Below, one piece after another: positions 11,701 through 23,095 of a stretch of 64,000 nt of DNA. The position numbers and the translations under genes are program-made. How positions within the stretch are numbered: position 1 is the stretch's first letter; each line of letters starts with the position of its first letter. Source of the stretch: Echinometra lucunter (lineage: Eukaryota; Echinodermata; Echinoidea; Camarodonta; Echinometridae); NCBI GenBank assembly GCA_029962745.1, contig CM057162.1, forward strand, positions 12,772,139-12,836,138, written 5' to 3'. A model generated the notes under the pieces. The model was not told the origin of the DNA. It ran no database searches and worked only from the letters and a program-made list of their open reading frames with translations.

Positions 11701-14700
11701 TTACCATTATTATTATCATCATTATTATTATTATCATTACCATTATCATTATCATTATTATCATTGTTATCATTATCATTTACATTATAGTATAATGATC
11801 ATCATTATTATTACTATTATCATTATTACTGTCATCATTATTATCATCATTATTATTCTTACTAATAATATTATTATCATTATTATTATCATCATTATTA
11901 TTTTTATTATCATCATTGTTATTATTGGTATATCTAGTAGTAGTAGCGGCATTGGTATTAGTAGTAGTACAATATATAAATACCATTATGACATTTGACC
12001 TACCCTGAGCACATCTCTACTAAGGTCACTGACATCGGTCATTTTAAGTGTTATCTTACGACCTTTGGCCTCGATACCACCGCCAGACTTGACCTCGTTG
12101 GTCTTGGTGTTACACGCATCACATACCATGGCCATAATGATGACCTCTTTGAAGAACGGGATGTCTGAACTCAGGGTTAAAGGTCATACTTTAAAGATAA
12201 TCAAAATTTTCATAAAAGAAGGGGATTTGATGATCAATGTTCATGTAGGCCTCTACTATAGTGAGAAAAAAAGCCACTGTACATCTATACTCTACAGAGC
12301 CTAATACAAAGTACCATAATTATTACCCTAGCTTTAGTTTAACTACCAAGACGGGTGATAAAGCATTCAAGAAATTTCTTCCTATCAGGTACCCATTTAC
12401 TCACCTGGATGGAAAGTGGAAATGTAGATTACAGTCTTGCCAAAGGACACTAGTGCCAGGACTTGAACCACAAACCATATGATGCATAGTGAGGTGACAT
12501 ACCTACTGAACCGGTCTAAAGCATTCCTTTACCTTATATAAAGGTCTACTTTTCCTTATATTATGGTCTTACTTTACCTTATATCAAAGTCTTACCAAAC
12601 CTTACATTAAGGTCTACTTTACCTGATATCAAGATGTTGCTTTATCTTACATTAAGGTCAATTTTACCTTATATTAAGTCTACTTTTCCTTATACAAAGG
12701 TCTACATTACCGTATATTAAGGTCCATTTTACCTCATATACTAAGGTATAGTATACATTATATTATCATTTTACCTTATAATAAGTATACCTAGGCAAAG
12801 GATACTTATAGGTTTCATCCTGCACTTGGCAGGAGCATCACAGTTGCTACAGTTGACAGTGAACTCAAAGACTTCCTCTGGAGCTTCAACCTCATCGTCG
12901 TTGGTAGCAGCGGACGGAGCATCCCCTCCCGATTCTTGCTGAAAACCATCCTGGAAGGAAATTTACACGGTTATTGAATTGAACGAAACTGAATTTATTT
13001 ATTGTAATGCACAACTGAACAAGGCATAGAAATCATCTCGTGGTCTCACATTTGCAAAAGAAATCTAACTATACAACAACATGTCATGAACTAATATCTA
13101 CATATACATCTAACATAAAGAACATTCATCATAACAATATCATGAAATCCCTGTTGAGAGCCATTAGGATGCCAAATCATGCTCTTTCACTCAGAGTTAG
13201 CAGCTCCTGGCTCCCAACAGGCAATAAATAAATTTCAATTTCAATTACTTCATAGTAATGTACATGACAACAAGCAATGGCATATTGATGGAACCAAAAA
13301 AAATCTGAGATCATAAGAACAAAATCGTGGAATAATGACAAATCTACAAATTATTTCTTCAACCCCGTGCTAACAGGAACCAGGTGGTCCTTGCATTAAG
13401 TCTATGGGAGTTTGAGAATTCAGTAGTGGATGGGTTAATCAATTCACTTGCTTCACATCATTTAGGTACCTAGCGAAATTGAGTGGTCTTAAAGTGAGTA
13501 CACAATGGTAAAAAAAAAAAAAAAATTTATATTAGATCGAGAATAGAATTGTAAGAAGAATAATATGAAAAGTATGATGATTTTTCAATCAAAATCAATG
13601 CATTTTGGCTACTTTTCTCACAAAAAGTCAAGAGTTGACCAAAAAATTTGAGTATGAGGTATGACGTAAAAGTGGGTACCCAGCTTCGCGCACTGCAGTT
13701 GTGCTGCGCGCTAGACTGTACAATATGTATTATACCTTGCACACATTTTACTAGAATTACGTGACAAGGTACCCACTTTGATGTCATTTTGACGTCAAAG
13801 AGGGTACCCAGTTGAAACTGGGTCACAGCTGAAAGGTAAAAAATATCCTGATTTCTTACCACATTTGAGGGTTTCCTTGGCAACACGACTTTTTAAAAAA
13901 CTTTAGGCAGATGATTTTCTGCTAATAAAATCATGCTCTTTTAAATGAACTAACATTGTTTCAGCATTGGGTACCCCCTTTAAAAAAAACACGTCCGGAA
14001 TGCACACAACAATATGCATTTTGTGATCTTTACTTCATCAGCTTTTTCACACCATACCGTTCTGGGCCCCCGTTTCATGAACCTTGTGTTCAATAACAAG
14101 TTGCAGTAAGTGTAATAAGCTACTGAAACCCTTGCATCTGATTGGATGAGAGCAAATCTGTCATAGAAATGTGGCAGTTGTTACTGATAACAAGTTTTAT
14201 GAAATGGGACCCTGCTCAGCTACCTTAGTCCCTAGCCTACTGGGGAGCATTTCATCAAGTGTCTTGTCAGTGATTTCAACTGACATATTTACTTTCAGCC
14301 AATCAGATGCAAGGATTTCAGTAGCTTATAACAGTTGTCAGTAAAAATCACTGACAAGGCACTTCATGAAATGCTCCCCTGAATTCCAGTCTGCAGACAC
14401 AGATGATTATGACACTTCAATAAAATTCCTTAAAGGGGGTACCCAATGCTGAAACAATGTTAGTTCATTTAAATGAGCATGATTTTATTAGCAGAAAATC
14501 ATCTGCCTAAAAATTTTTAAAAGTCGTGTTGCCAAGGAAATCCCCAAATGTGGTAAGATTTCAGGATACTTTTGACCCCTCAGCTGTGTCCCAGTTTCAA
14601 CTGGGTACCCACTTCGACGACATCAAAATGACGTCAAATGGGTACCTTGTTGCGCAATTCTAGCAAAATGCACGCAAGGTATAATTCAAATTATAGAGTC

Positions 14701-17700
14701 TAGTGTGCAGCACAACTGCAATGCGCAAAGCTGGGTACCCACTTTTATCTCATACCTCATATTCAAATTTTTCGGTCAACTCGTGACTTTTTAAGAGAAA
14801 ATTAGCCAAAATGCATTGATTTCGATTGAAAATTATCAAATTTTTAATGCTATTCTTCTCAGAATTCTATTCTCGATCATATATAAAAAAAAAAAAAAAT
14901 TTACCATTGTGTAATCACATTAAAGACGTGGGTAGAGCCTAACTTTGCAAGTCTCTGGCTGTGTCAAAGAACTCAGTCAGCCTCATATATGTAGTTCACA
15001 CAAATACACTAGTATGTGTTCAAACTGAACAAGGTTTGTGCCTGTAAACTAATCTCTGGCTATGTTGGTGGCAGCTACATGAGTGGAGAAGATCATGTAC
15101 ATGTAATCTTCAATTCAGACTCTGCTACTAATGACCAGAGCTTATGCCTGACTTGGCTCATTCCCATAGGTTAACAATAAACTAAAATTCTGGGAAAGGT
15201 GGAAATCAATTTTGGGAGCTTCTTTTTTATTTTCATGTCAGTTTGGAAGAATATCATAATGGAAATATCCCTTTAAGAGGACTAATCTTAAAATTCCCTC
15301 ATATTCAAAATATGAGGGCAATATATGAAATGAGTAAAAGATAAAAATGGAATAAAAAGTACTACTTCTAGTACTACTACTACTAATAATGATAACAATG
15401 ATGATACATAAAGTGATAGTAAAAACTTAGAATGAAACGAATTAAAGAATGAAAATTATTAAGCAACAAAATTGAAAAAAATCAGGAAAGAACAGCAACA
15501 TGGAAGAAAAAAAACAATAAGAGTTTTAAACAAGGTTTGAAAAATAAAGAAGAAAAAAAATTATGCCTCTGGCACCACCTTTGGTGGGCGGAGGCATGAA
15601 AATCTTAAAAGTGTTTCTTTTGCACGAGTTGCTCACCGAGAAACCAAGCTTACGTAGTTGTTCCTTGGTGCGTTCATAATGATTGACCTTCATAGCAGGA
15701 TCGGCTTTAGGTGCTAGGGGGTTCTCAATAAAGCTATTCCCAGAAGGATCATCCAAAATCTATTGAAGGGAAACAGATGAAATAGAGTTGCATTATTCAA
15801 CATATAATTGTACATGACAACAATGTTATTATTATTAATTAAGTATTTGATGTCACCTGGGCCCAGGAGGGGAAAAGTGAACTTAATCACTGTGACCCTC
15901 AGGTCTCTCCTCCCGATATAACTTATTGGAATGTGCAGGTGTACCACTACACCGGGGTTTCCCCCTACTCTTCTTTAAATAATGCAGTGGGTTCCTAACA
16001 TGCAAAGGTGATGACTCTCCTCTACACGAGCCCTCCATTTAATGTCCTATCCGAGGGACAGAGCGTTTTCCACTGAAACATAGCCTGCGTCTATGTAACA
16101 GGGGAGGGGCACGTTTACACACAATGCAGGCTTCAGTCATCCGCCCGGGGTGGACTCAAACCCACGATCTTTGATTCGACAGGCAGACACTTTATCAACT
16201 GAGCCAACTCGCCTCCTTAATGTAGGCGAATAACGATCGTGATAATAATGTTGCATCGTACTGAAATCTCAGAGGTTTAAGGACAAGTCCAGGCAACCTT
16301 TTCATCACTAAATACATCCAAGATGTTGGCATACATGTATCTTATAAATCTATTAAGTTTATATCTAGACTAAAACTTCGATCAGGACTAATGTTGATCT
16401 ACATTTAAAAATCCTGAATACATATGACGTGGTATTACATTTTTTGACACCATTATGATCAGTTCGGATTCAGATTAACTGAATACATATGGACTTTTTA
16501 AATAATCTGTGAACAGAAAATTGTCAAGTGATTCGCAACAGCTTTGTAAAATGTGCAACTTGCTACTTCAGCTACCAAACAAAGTCAGTGAGATCTGTTG
16601 GAAAGTGTTTGGGGAGACATGGGGTAAAACCAAAACTTTACGGCAGGAATTTAGGAAAGATGTTTATTCTAATCCATAACTTAAAGCATTACAGGAGCTA
16701 TTTCTAGGCCCACGGGAGCTATGTTGAATCGTACATGTAATTGCTGATATCTCAATTTTTTCCTTTGAGAGTATGCACATTTGAGTATCATTATGATGCA
16801 TTAATTTGTGTCTTGTTTCAAGAAATGTTAATTCTGCTGCTCCTAAATTACAATTTGCGAATTTACCATTTACTTTTGGAGCTGGATGAGGGCGACTCTG
16901 AAGAAAATGGTCCCCCCAAAGAAGTGGGTTTTTATGATTTTAGGGAGCTATTTGAGCTCCGCCAAGGGCGAAATCGCTCGTCGCTCCCGAGTATTGTTTA
17001 CTATGGCATGTACATGCATCTTTTTTATGAAAGGCGGACAACATGCGACTATATTTGATCAGTTTTAAGCCAATTTTTTTTTTCTGCTATCCAGGCTGTA
17101 CATGAGCTTTAAATGAATTGAGTACAGTTTGAAAAGTACATAAGACATCCCATATATGAGATCTAAACATGATACAGTCCCATTCATTTCGATTCATGTC
17201 CTCCTTTGACATACTGGGATGATGAGAGATAGAATACTCACAAGATGGAATGGCCTGGGAATGTTTTTTAACTTCTCGATGAATGCATCAATCTGGGCTG
17301 CTATCTCTGGTTGCAATGCCTGCCATATCAACAAAAGAGTAAGACTGAAATAAATCAATCAACCTTACCATCACTAAGAATTTAACAGTTATTATCTTGT
17401 GAAAAAAGAGCAAAAATTACATGTATGTAGTTTTATTGCACATTTAAATCTTAATATCAATAAAAGATAAATTTTGCCAAAAGTTGCACAAACTCATGAC
17501 GTAATATTTTGCAAGAACTTGTTTGCTGCCAGGAGGCAAAAAAAAAAGATGATTTTTACCTGTTTCTTTTCTCATCATCTCATATTGCATTCATTTATGC
17601 TCCAGAAAAAAAATCTGGGGGGACGTCTATCACAGGTTTGCTGCTTTTGGAGACAGATGAACAATAGTACAGTCAACTCTGCCTAAGTCAAATTTCTTGG

Positions 17701-20086
17701 GACTGAAGAAAATACTTCGACTTAGAGAAAATTTGACTTAGGAGGGGTCAAAAACAATAGAAAATAAAGGAATGGGACCCAGTACAGACCTTCGACTTAG
17801 GCGATTATTCGACTTAGGCGACCTCGACTTATGCAGAGTTGACTGTATATAATACTGTGAAAGTTCTTACCCTTCTTAATGGTTGTTCCTGTTCCAATCC
17901 TTCAGCAGCCCTCTGGAGTAGCCCTTCCACCGTCGTTAGAGCTGAATACGAATCAATGAGAAAATCATCTCTCAGCACACTGCAGACAGACTTGAAAGAG
18001 CCTGATCGCTAAGAACAAAATTCTTGTCCATCCATGACATTGCTCATTTTTATCAATTTTTATCAAATTTCAACTCTTTCTTTTATGCCCATCCCAATGA
18101 AACATAAACTAGCCTTTGGAAGCACATATAGACGTAAGATAATAATGTGATATGCACTATAAAAGAACAGTATATTATTATTATTATCATTGTTAATTCA
18201 TGACATTCAGGTCGCGTATGCATATGCATCGACTAGTCTACCGCACCAGTCACTTTTATAACTGAGAGTATATTTGAGCTGGCAATATCTTTTAATAGAA
18301 ATTGGAGCTCATATTCTGACTACTGCAAGCACTGTTATTTTCGCGTGATTAATTTTTCGCGCTGAGTGACCCAAGAACATATTCCCAGGTTCTTAAATTC
18401 ACACTGCTCAATTACACCCTCACAACGAAGTGCAAGATTTGATATGATATTTCAATGCATGACAATAGTATTTTTTTGCCCTAGTTATAGTTCTGAAATG
18501 GTTACATTTCAATATGAATTGCTAGTAAATGTTTTCCTCTGACAATGCTGAATGGCAATATGGTGCCATATCCTCACCAGCACGGCTCCGTTTATTATTT
18601 CACACACACGCAGTCCATTCAAATGTATACGGCAGGACATTTACACACACACACACACACTCTAAAATGAATTGGATTCAAACACACGCACTGCCAAGCT
18701 GAAGCATGCAAGTCAGCGATAATAATTTCACAAGTTCTAGAATTTGCGCTTGCCAAATCCGCAAAAATTAATGCAATTAATGAATATTTTTGGTTTTACA
18801 ATATAGCACAGTGACATGGAACTGCTAACATGCAGAGCGTTATGTCTTGTTGAGTGGTACACTTTACATACTGGAACCCTCTGGCTACATACCCCATGGG
18901 TTCACCACAAAAACATGAGATTCAAGTGGCTTCTCAGCTGGATCCTGGAGAGGGGTAGACTTCACCTAGAAGGGGTTAGATGATACACCCCCCCCCCATT
19001 TTTTTTAAGCATTCAAATTTACAAGGAGAAAAAAATCTATCTGAATTGTCTACCAGTATAACTGCTTCGTCAAAACCGATCTTTTGCAAATTAGAAGAGT
19101 CAAGAATTCATTTCTATTAAACACAACAAAAAATAATTCATCCCTTGTTCAATAACTGCATCTGAGCGTATTATCCCATATTGTCTTCGGTTCAGTTCGG
19201 TTTAGTCTATTCCATTTGGTTTTTTGTGAGCATACGTCTAAAAACAGAAAGACAGAAAAGGGAACAAAATCTTCAGTGGCTTACTTCCTTTCTGTGTGAA
19301 ACCAGGGATTTCAAAGTCGATTTCTGGTACTTTCACAGATGCAGAGTCCATCTTGACAACTTGCCTGTTCATGTCCTATGGTTCGAAAAATAAAACATGA
19401 AAGTTTGTATTTCAAAGATAGGTACAAATATGAAATCATAAGGACAAAAGACTTTCTAAAACAAAACTGGAAGCAATCTGTGCAAATGATTTTGTCAAAA
19501 ATCAGTTTTAGAATCTATTTACCTTCATTTGTTATTAGTAACAAAAATGATAAATGATAATAATGGAAATAATCACAAAGCACACATATCCACAAAGAGA
19601 GCTGAAGCATTCTAAATTGAAAAACTAGATAAGATTGATGGTCCTATACATAGTCACTTATTTCAATAAAGAAACATATTTTCACACTTGGCACTCCATA
19701 ATCAGCATGAACAGTTCAACAATTGAACATTATGAAAATGCTTTTAGACTGTGTGATTTCATCCACTGATCCGTGCAAGAAAATTTCATGTTGTTTGAAT
19801 CATTTGGAGAAGGGATACAATGCCTCCTAAAATAGGCCACTTATAGTGTACACAGAACAGGCTCTAAATCAGGGCAAAGTGAAGATGTTTCGTCTCATAC
19901 CTTACCAACACTTTTTTAGTTTACCCATAAATTCTTTTATACAACATGTACACAGATGTAATAGATATCAATCTTTTGTCAAAATCTAATAAATCTGCAT
20001 AAGTCTAGTTTTTCATTAACAAGCTTCCATAATCTATTTGAATCTGCATAAGTCTCTTTTTTCATTAATAAGCTTCCATAATCTAT

Positions 20087-20154
<68 letters not shown>

Positions 20155-22358
20155 GAGGAGCATGTTAACCTTTTCTGTCTGAATCTCAACCTCGTATACG
20201 CATCCCTTGGGTTGAATGGCACCAGCAGGTTGGATCTCATTGTTCCTGTAGTGGCAGTGAGGGCAATCAAAGGAGCTGATGACAACAGACTTGAAGAACG
20301 GGATCTTGGTTAGGAGCAACCTTGTCATACCCTACACAGGAGAGAGACAGAGAGAGAGAGAGGAGTAAGAGACCGCTGTTTCTATAATGGCAGTGTGGGC
20401 ACTCCCATGCACTGATGTCAACAGATTAAACTCGGTTGAACGCTAAAGGCGCAATCACACATCGCCGATTTAGACGGCAGTTCATGGCAATTCTCAAACC
20501 GTGTCGAAGCGATGGCAGAACTCTATAAATGCGTTTTGAATAGTTTTCAAACATTACGGTTCGTAGCGGATAAGATGGATGACCAGTTTTTGTGTATGGT
20601 GTCAACATGGACTTTGACAGTTCACGGTGGATTGCCGAACTGCCGTGAACCGCCGTCTCAATCGGCAATGTGTGATTGCGCCTTAACCCTATATAGCCCG
20701 GGCTATTTTGAAATTGCATAGCCCGGGGGGGGGGGCCTATTAGGCCCCCCCCTCAGATCTCGGCCGTTTATCGACCGATTGCGACCAAATTTGGTGTGTG
20801 GGTGTCTCATTATGTATTTTACAAGAATGCGTTGTCAAATTTGTGATATTTATTATCATTTTTTATTTATCTAATTAATTATGCAAATATTCAAATTTTT
20901 TCAAGGAATTTTCATTTTTTGTAGTTTTCCCCCCATTTTTTGAGAAAATGCAATGGAATCAAGCATGTTAGTAGCCAGTCATGTAATCTAAAAGACAGCT
21001 CACTCAACTGTATTGAAATTGTATAATTATTAGATTATAATAGTAATTAATTATGCGCATATGCTAATATCCTTGTTTCCTTCCGTGTTTCCAAATTCTT
21101 ATGTATTTCTTTGTTTTTGATTTATTATGTATTTCTTTGTTTTGAAATCTCTATTTTTTATTGTTTTTTCAAATCTAGAATAGTTGGTGATAGCCCAAAA
21201 GAAAGTTATGTGAGGAAAAACAGAAAAAAAACATTCATCTGACAACACTTCTTGTAAAACCCATACATTGTACACACAAAAGTCGATGGAAATTGTCATT
21301 TTCGGTGACATTGGTCACGAATATGTGCTATATCTCCGCAAGTGTACCCCCGATTTTCGCAAACAGGGTCTCAAAATGTGCGGGAGATGTGAAAGAAAAA
21401 AGTCATGAAATTTCAGCGTATTATTTTTTTGCATTTAGAAATTATCGCGAAAAATGTCGAGGGGGGGGCCTTTTAGGCCCCCCCCCCCGGGCTATATAGG
21501 GTTAAAGGCAAAGTCCACCCCAAAAGTTTCACTATTTCAATAAAAGAAGTTAAATTTGAACAGCATTTTAAAAAAGAAATGAGCAAAATCGGTCAAAGAA
21601 TAAGAAAATTACACTCATTTACATTTTCTAGTAATTTACTCTCGGCTCTGCAAATTGGCAACACTGATGACATCATATGCGAGCAGCTCTCCATTCACTT
21701 TGTACATGAAATTTCACATTTTCTCACTTTTCTTGGAAGTAACACATTTTCTAACCCCCATAGTCAATGTATGTTCAGAAGAATTGCTTTTTACATAACA
21801 TACTTTGACTATGGGGTGAGAAAATGTGTAACTTCCAAGAAAATCTAGAAAATGTAAAATTTTATGAAGAAAATGAATGGAGAGCTGCTCGCATACGATG
21901 TCATCGGTGTTTTGCGAATTTGCAGAACCGAGAGTAATTTACTAGAAAATGTAAATGAGTGTAATTTCCTTATTCTTTGACCGATTTTGCTCATTTCTTT
22001 TTTTAACTGCTGTTCAAATTCATCTCCTTTTATTGAAACAGTAAAACTTCTGGGGTGGAATTTCCCTTTAAGCACAAGATAGCTTGGGCTAGGGTCTATG
22101 GAAATTGCACACTACACTGAAATCAAATCGAACCCAATGGGTTACAGAATGGAAATCCATTGCCATCGCCTCACAGGAATGATTATCATTACAAAACATC
22201 TTGATTAAAGTCTACAGGACAATGTGTCCACAGTAGCTTACATTTTCCTCGCAGTTCACACACAAGCTTTCGATCTCTGTGGTCTCTAGGTCATCCACAT
22301 CGTCTCCTGATAAATCCTTGAAGAGAGGTTGGGAAGTGGCCTCCTGATCAGTTGCCAT
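8563..22358 (-). CDS. ZPR1: ZPR1 zinc-finger protein, complete 11-exon gene
   Basis: Joined exons (minus strand): 22358-22242, 20331-20170, 19375-19285, 17941-17871, 17319-17242, 15759-15637, 12950-12806, 12164-12004, 11513-11310, 10319-10254, 8715-8563. All junctions keep frame and give 456 residues, close to the roughly 460 of animal ZPR1. The protein has the family's two repeats. Each has a C4 zinc finger (Cys 33/36/62/65 and 248/251/277/280) followed by a beta domain with the [12 protein letters not shown] and [14 protein letters not shown] signatures. Known role of the family: a conserved eEF1A-binding factor needed for eEF1A biogenesis, which shuttles to the nucleus and links to SMN and growth-factor signalling. 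The start is the ATG at 22358, followed by an acidic leader and the conserved [10 protein letters not shown]. The C-terminus ([10 protein letters not shown], then an acidic/Ser tail) also fits. Ten introns hold many MITEs. No convincing poly(A) hexamer was found close downstream of the stop. Confidence 0.97.
8762..9005. repeat. (GAA)n-rich tract
   Basis: Purine tract of GAA/GAAA words in the ZPR1 intron upstream of exon 11. Its long antisense frame is a low-complexity artefact. Confidence 0.9.
9690..10186. mobile_element. CAGAGCTGCCAAC-ended element in ZPR1 intron downstream of exon 10
   Basis: CAGAGCTGCCAACCC at the left and GGTTGGCAGCTCTG at the right, with many ATCCTATTTT words on both arms. 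An inner TTGGCAGCTCTGG near 10100 suggests a nested or duplicated end. Confidence 0.65.
10254..10319 (-). CDS. ZPR1: ZPR1 exon 10 (residues 385-406)
   Basis: 66 bases encoding [20 protein letters not shown] and LQ, the second DPAGNSY signature. CAG acceptor, GTATGG donor, phase 0 on both sides. Confidence 0.95.
10409..10566. mobile_element. Hairpin MITE, stem type C
   Basis: GGGCCCC ends, stem ATAAAACTTAYCATTRATGG, core ACAGCCAATCAAATTCAAGG. A third stem variant of the family. Confidence 0.65.
11310..11513 (-). CDS. ZPR1: ZPR1 exon 9 (residues 317-384)
   Basis: Encodes [20 protein letters not shown], the [16 protein letters not shown] helix and [12 protein letters not shown]. This is the second-repeat equivalent of exons 3-5. 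CAG acceptor, GTGAGA donor. Confidence 0.96.
11656..11935. repeat. (ATT)/(ATC) trinucleotide tract
   Basis: Long imperfect TTATCA/TCATCA repeat in ZPR1 intron 8. Confidence 0.9.
12004..12164 (-). CDS. ZPR1: ZPR1 exon 8 (residues 263-316)
   Basis: Encodes [18 protein letters not shown], which completes zinc finger 2, then [20 protein letters not shown] and the start of the second beta domain. Phase 0 end at a GTAGGT donor. Confidence 0.95.
12165..12805 (-). other. ZPR1: U12-type intron 7 of ZPR1
   Basis: The donor on the minus strand (12805-12797) reads GTATCCTTT, identical to the U12 5' splice-site consensus. About 12 bases upstream of the acceptor is CCTTTAAC (around 12183-12176), close to the U12 branch-site consensus TCCTTAAC. 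There is no strong polypyrimidine tract before the CAG acceptor. These three properties together mark a minor-class GT-AG intron. The intron also contains a fragment of an interspersed repeat near 12320-12520. Confidence 0.85.
12806..12950 (-). CDS. ZPR1: ZPR1 exon 7 (residues 215-262)
   Basis: Encodes an acidic, low-complexity inter-domain linker followed by [19 protein letters not shown], the first Cys pair of zinc finger 2. It ends one base into a codon at an unusual donor that reads GTATCCTTT, the minor-spliceosome consensus. Confidence 0.95.
13489..13983 (-). mobile_element. TTAA-flanked element, copy 1 (inverted)
   Basis: Same family as 14430-14923 and 52379-52864, here on the minus strand with TTAA at both ends. 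With the next copy it forms a large inverted pair in ZPR1 intron 6. Confidence 0.75.
14064..14212. mobile_element. Hairpin MITE, stem type A, second copy
   Basis: GGGCCCCCGTTTCATGA to ATGAAATGGGACCC, same core and stem as 435-583. Confidence 0.8.
14242..14379. mobile_element. Hairpin MITE, stem type B, second copy
   Basis: GGGGAGCATTTCATCAAGTG to ATGAAATGCTCCCC, only 29 bases from the type A copy. Confidence 0.8.
14430..14923 (+). mobile_element. TTAA-flanked element, copy 2
   Basis: TTAAAGGGGGTACCCAATGC at the left and GTAATCACATTAA at the right. Contains GGGTACCCACTT and TGACGT words. No transposase. Confidence 0.75.
15637..15759 (-). CDS. ZPR1: ZPR1 exon 6 (residues 174-214)
   Basis: Encodes [20 protein letters not shown] and the [14 protein letters not shown] helix, the end of the first ZPR1 domain. 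TAG acceptor, GTGAGC donor. The downstream reading frame into the intron is not part of the protein. Confidence 0.95.
15850..16216 (-). repeat. tRNA-derived SINE in ZPR1 intron 6
   Basis: On the minus strand it starts with GGCGAGTTGGCTCAGTTGAT (box A), then GTGGGTTTGAGTCCACC (box B). About 290 bases of non-tRNA body with GACATTAAATGGAGGGC follow. The anticodon arm pairs poorly, so it is a SINE, not a tRNA. Confidence 0.65.
17242..17319 (-). CDS. ZPR1: ZPR1 exon 5 (residues 148-173)
   Basis: 78 bases, phase 0 at both ends, encoding the amphipathic helix [20 protein letters not shown] and PRPFHL. It matches the helix that precedes the DDPSGNS motif in this family. CAG acceptor, GTGAGT donor. 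Confidence 0.94.
17668..17847. mobile_element. pogo/mariner-like MITE in ZPR1 intron 4
   Basis: TACAGTCAACTCTGCCTAAG at the left and its near complement ending GAGTTGACTGTA at the right. Repeated CGACTTAGGCGA words inside. Ends 24 bases from exon 4. Confidence 0.8.
17871..17941 (-). CDS. ZPR1: ZPR1 exon 4 (residues 124-147)
   Basis: 71 bases encoding [20 protein letters not shown] and PLRR, the conserved helix after the first beta domain. CAG acceptor and GTAAGA donor. The first codon is split across intron 3. Confidence 0.94.
19285..19375 (-). CDS. ZPR1: ZPR1 exon 3 (residues 94-123)
   Basis: 91 bases encoding the [20 protein letters not shown] segment and the [10 protein letters not shown] motif typical of ZPR1 repeat 1. 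TAG acceptor, GTAAGC donor, phase 1. Confidence 0.95.
20092..20153. repeat. (TA)n microsatellite
   Basis: About 31 TA units, 17 bases downstream of the ZPR1 exon 2 donor. Confidence 0.95.
20170..20331 (-). CDS. ZPR1: ZPR1 exon 2 (residues 40-93)
   Basis: Encodes [20 protein letters not shown] and the second Cys pair (DCPHC) of zinc finger 1. Acceptor is TAG before 20331. The donor GTTAAC is a weak match to consensus, but exon 3 continues exactly where family members continue. A long (TA)n tract begins 17 bases into the next intron. Confidence 0.95.
20444..20686. mobile_element. TTAA element A in ZPR1 intron 1
   Basis: AAAGGCGCAATCACACATCG at the left, complement at 20645-20686 ending in TTAA. 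40-base TIRs. Confidence 0.75.
20683..21505. mobile_element. TTAA element B in ZPR1 intron 1
   Basis: TTAACCCTATATAGCCCGGG at the left and GGGCTATATAGGGTTAA at the right, with G/C runs inside each end. Confidence 0.8.
21502..22071. mobile_element. TTAA element C, fold-back, in ZPR1 intron 1
   Basis: Nearly a perfect palindrome from TTAAAGGCAAAGTCCACCCC to its complement at 22050-22071, centre near 21790. Both strands carry the same short translated stretch ([18 protein letters not shown]), which results from the symmetry. Confidence 0.85.
22242..22358 (-). CDS. ZPR1: ZPR1 exon 1 (residues 1-39)
   Basis: Starts at the ATG at 22358 and encodes an acidic leader, then the first Cys pair (CVNC) of zinc finger 1. 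It ends in phase 0 at a GTAAGC donor. Only coding sequence can be delimited; an upstream untranslated exon is possible. Confidence 0.95.
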
Positions 22359-23095
22359 GGTAACTGCAAAATCCTACTGGAGTAGGGGGAAACAGTGTAG
22401 AGAAAAAAATTTCAGTCAAACAACCCAAGATGTTGCTGGTTCAGAATTTTATAAACCCAGTGCGCCCACGTCTTACACCCTGATGGCAGCAGGGGCACTG
22501 CCAGCTTTACCTAGCATATACCATGCACACTATGCACCAAACTTCTGACAATATCAAAAATACTGATCGAGGACGATATCTTTGAAGTTCGCTATCCATG
22601 GTAAAGCAAAAGAAATTTCACCAGACCACTTAATTAGATGATCTGTAGAATTATATGTAAAAACAAATTATGGTTGCCAAGATGCATCATCATCATCATC
22701 ATGCAATACCAATATTGATGCATACAAATGCGAGGTCATAAACAACCTCACATTTCAACGGGCCAATTCGAGGGAATAGACAAGCAGTGTATTCCAGAGC
22801 TAATGTGTGAGCTTCACATATGAGCAAGGTCAGTGTTCAAGAACAATCTGAAAATTTTACTCGATCAAGGTAATCCCAGGAGATAAGGGATCAGGCAAGT
22901 GAACAAGCAGGATTCTCACCAGGGCTTTTACACATGTGTAAATTTTAAAAGGCAGTGTATACAGCCACACGCGTGTGTCTTTACCTTACGGCCACACGCG
23001 TGTGGCTGTATCCACAGCATTGACATTAGGATACAGCCACACTTGTCTGAATTCTCACTTGTGCTCCGTGCCGCAACAGCTATCGCCAGTGTATG
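22359..23095. other. Spacer upstream of ZPR1
   Basis: Expected to hold the ZPR1 promoter and 5' UTR, but no TATA or clear initiator is visible. It contains (CAT)n at 22686 and repeats of the CACACGCGTGTG palindrome near 22966-23005. Confidence 0.5.

Noticed and set aside
11648..11998. Ile/His/Tyr-rich frames over the ATT/ATC tract
   Set aside because: Trinucleotide microsatellite inside a ZPR1 intron.
15526..15636. Extension of ZPR1 exon 6 beyond the donor
   Set aside because: Residues after LGFS are not family-like, and exon 7 joins in frame from the GTGAGC donor.
16140..16216. tRNA gene on the minus strand
   Set aside because: A and B boxes fit, but the anticodon arm pairs poorly and a SINE body follows.
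21579..22075. Gene encoding [14 protein letters not shown] on both strands
   Set aside because: The same peptide on both strands results from the palindromic TTAA element; no start or splice context.
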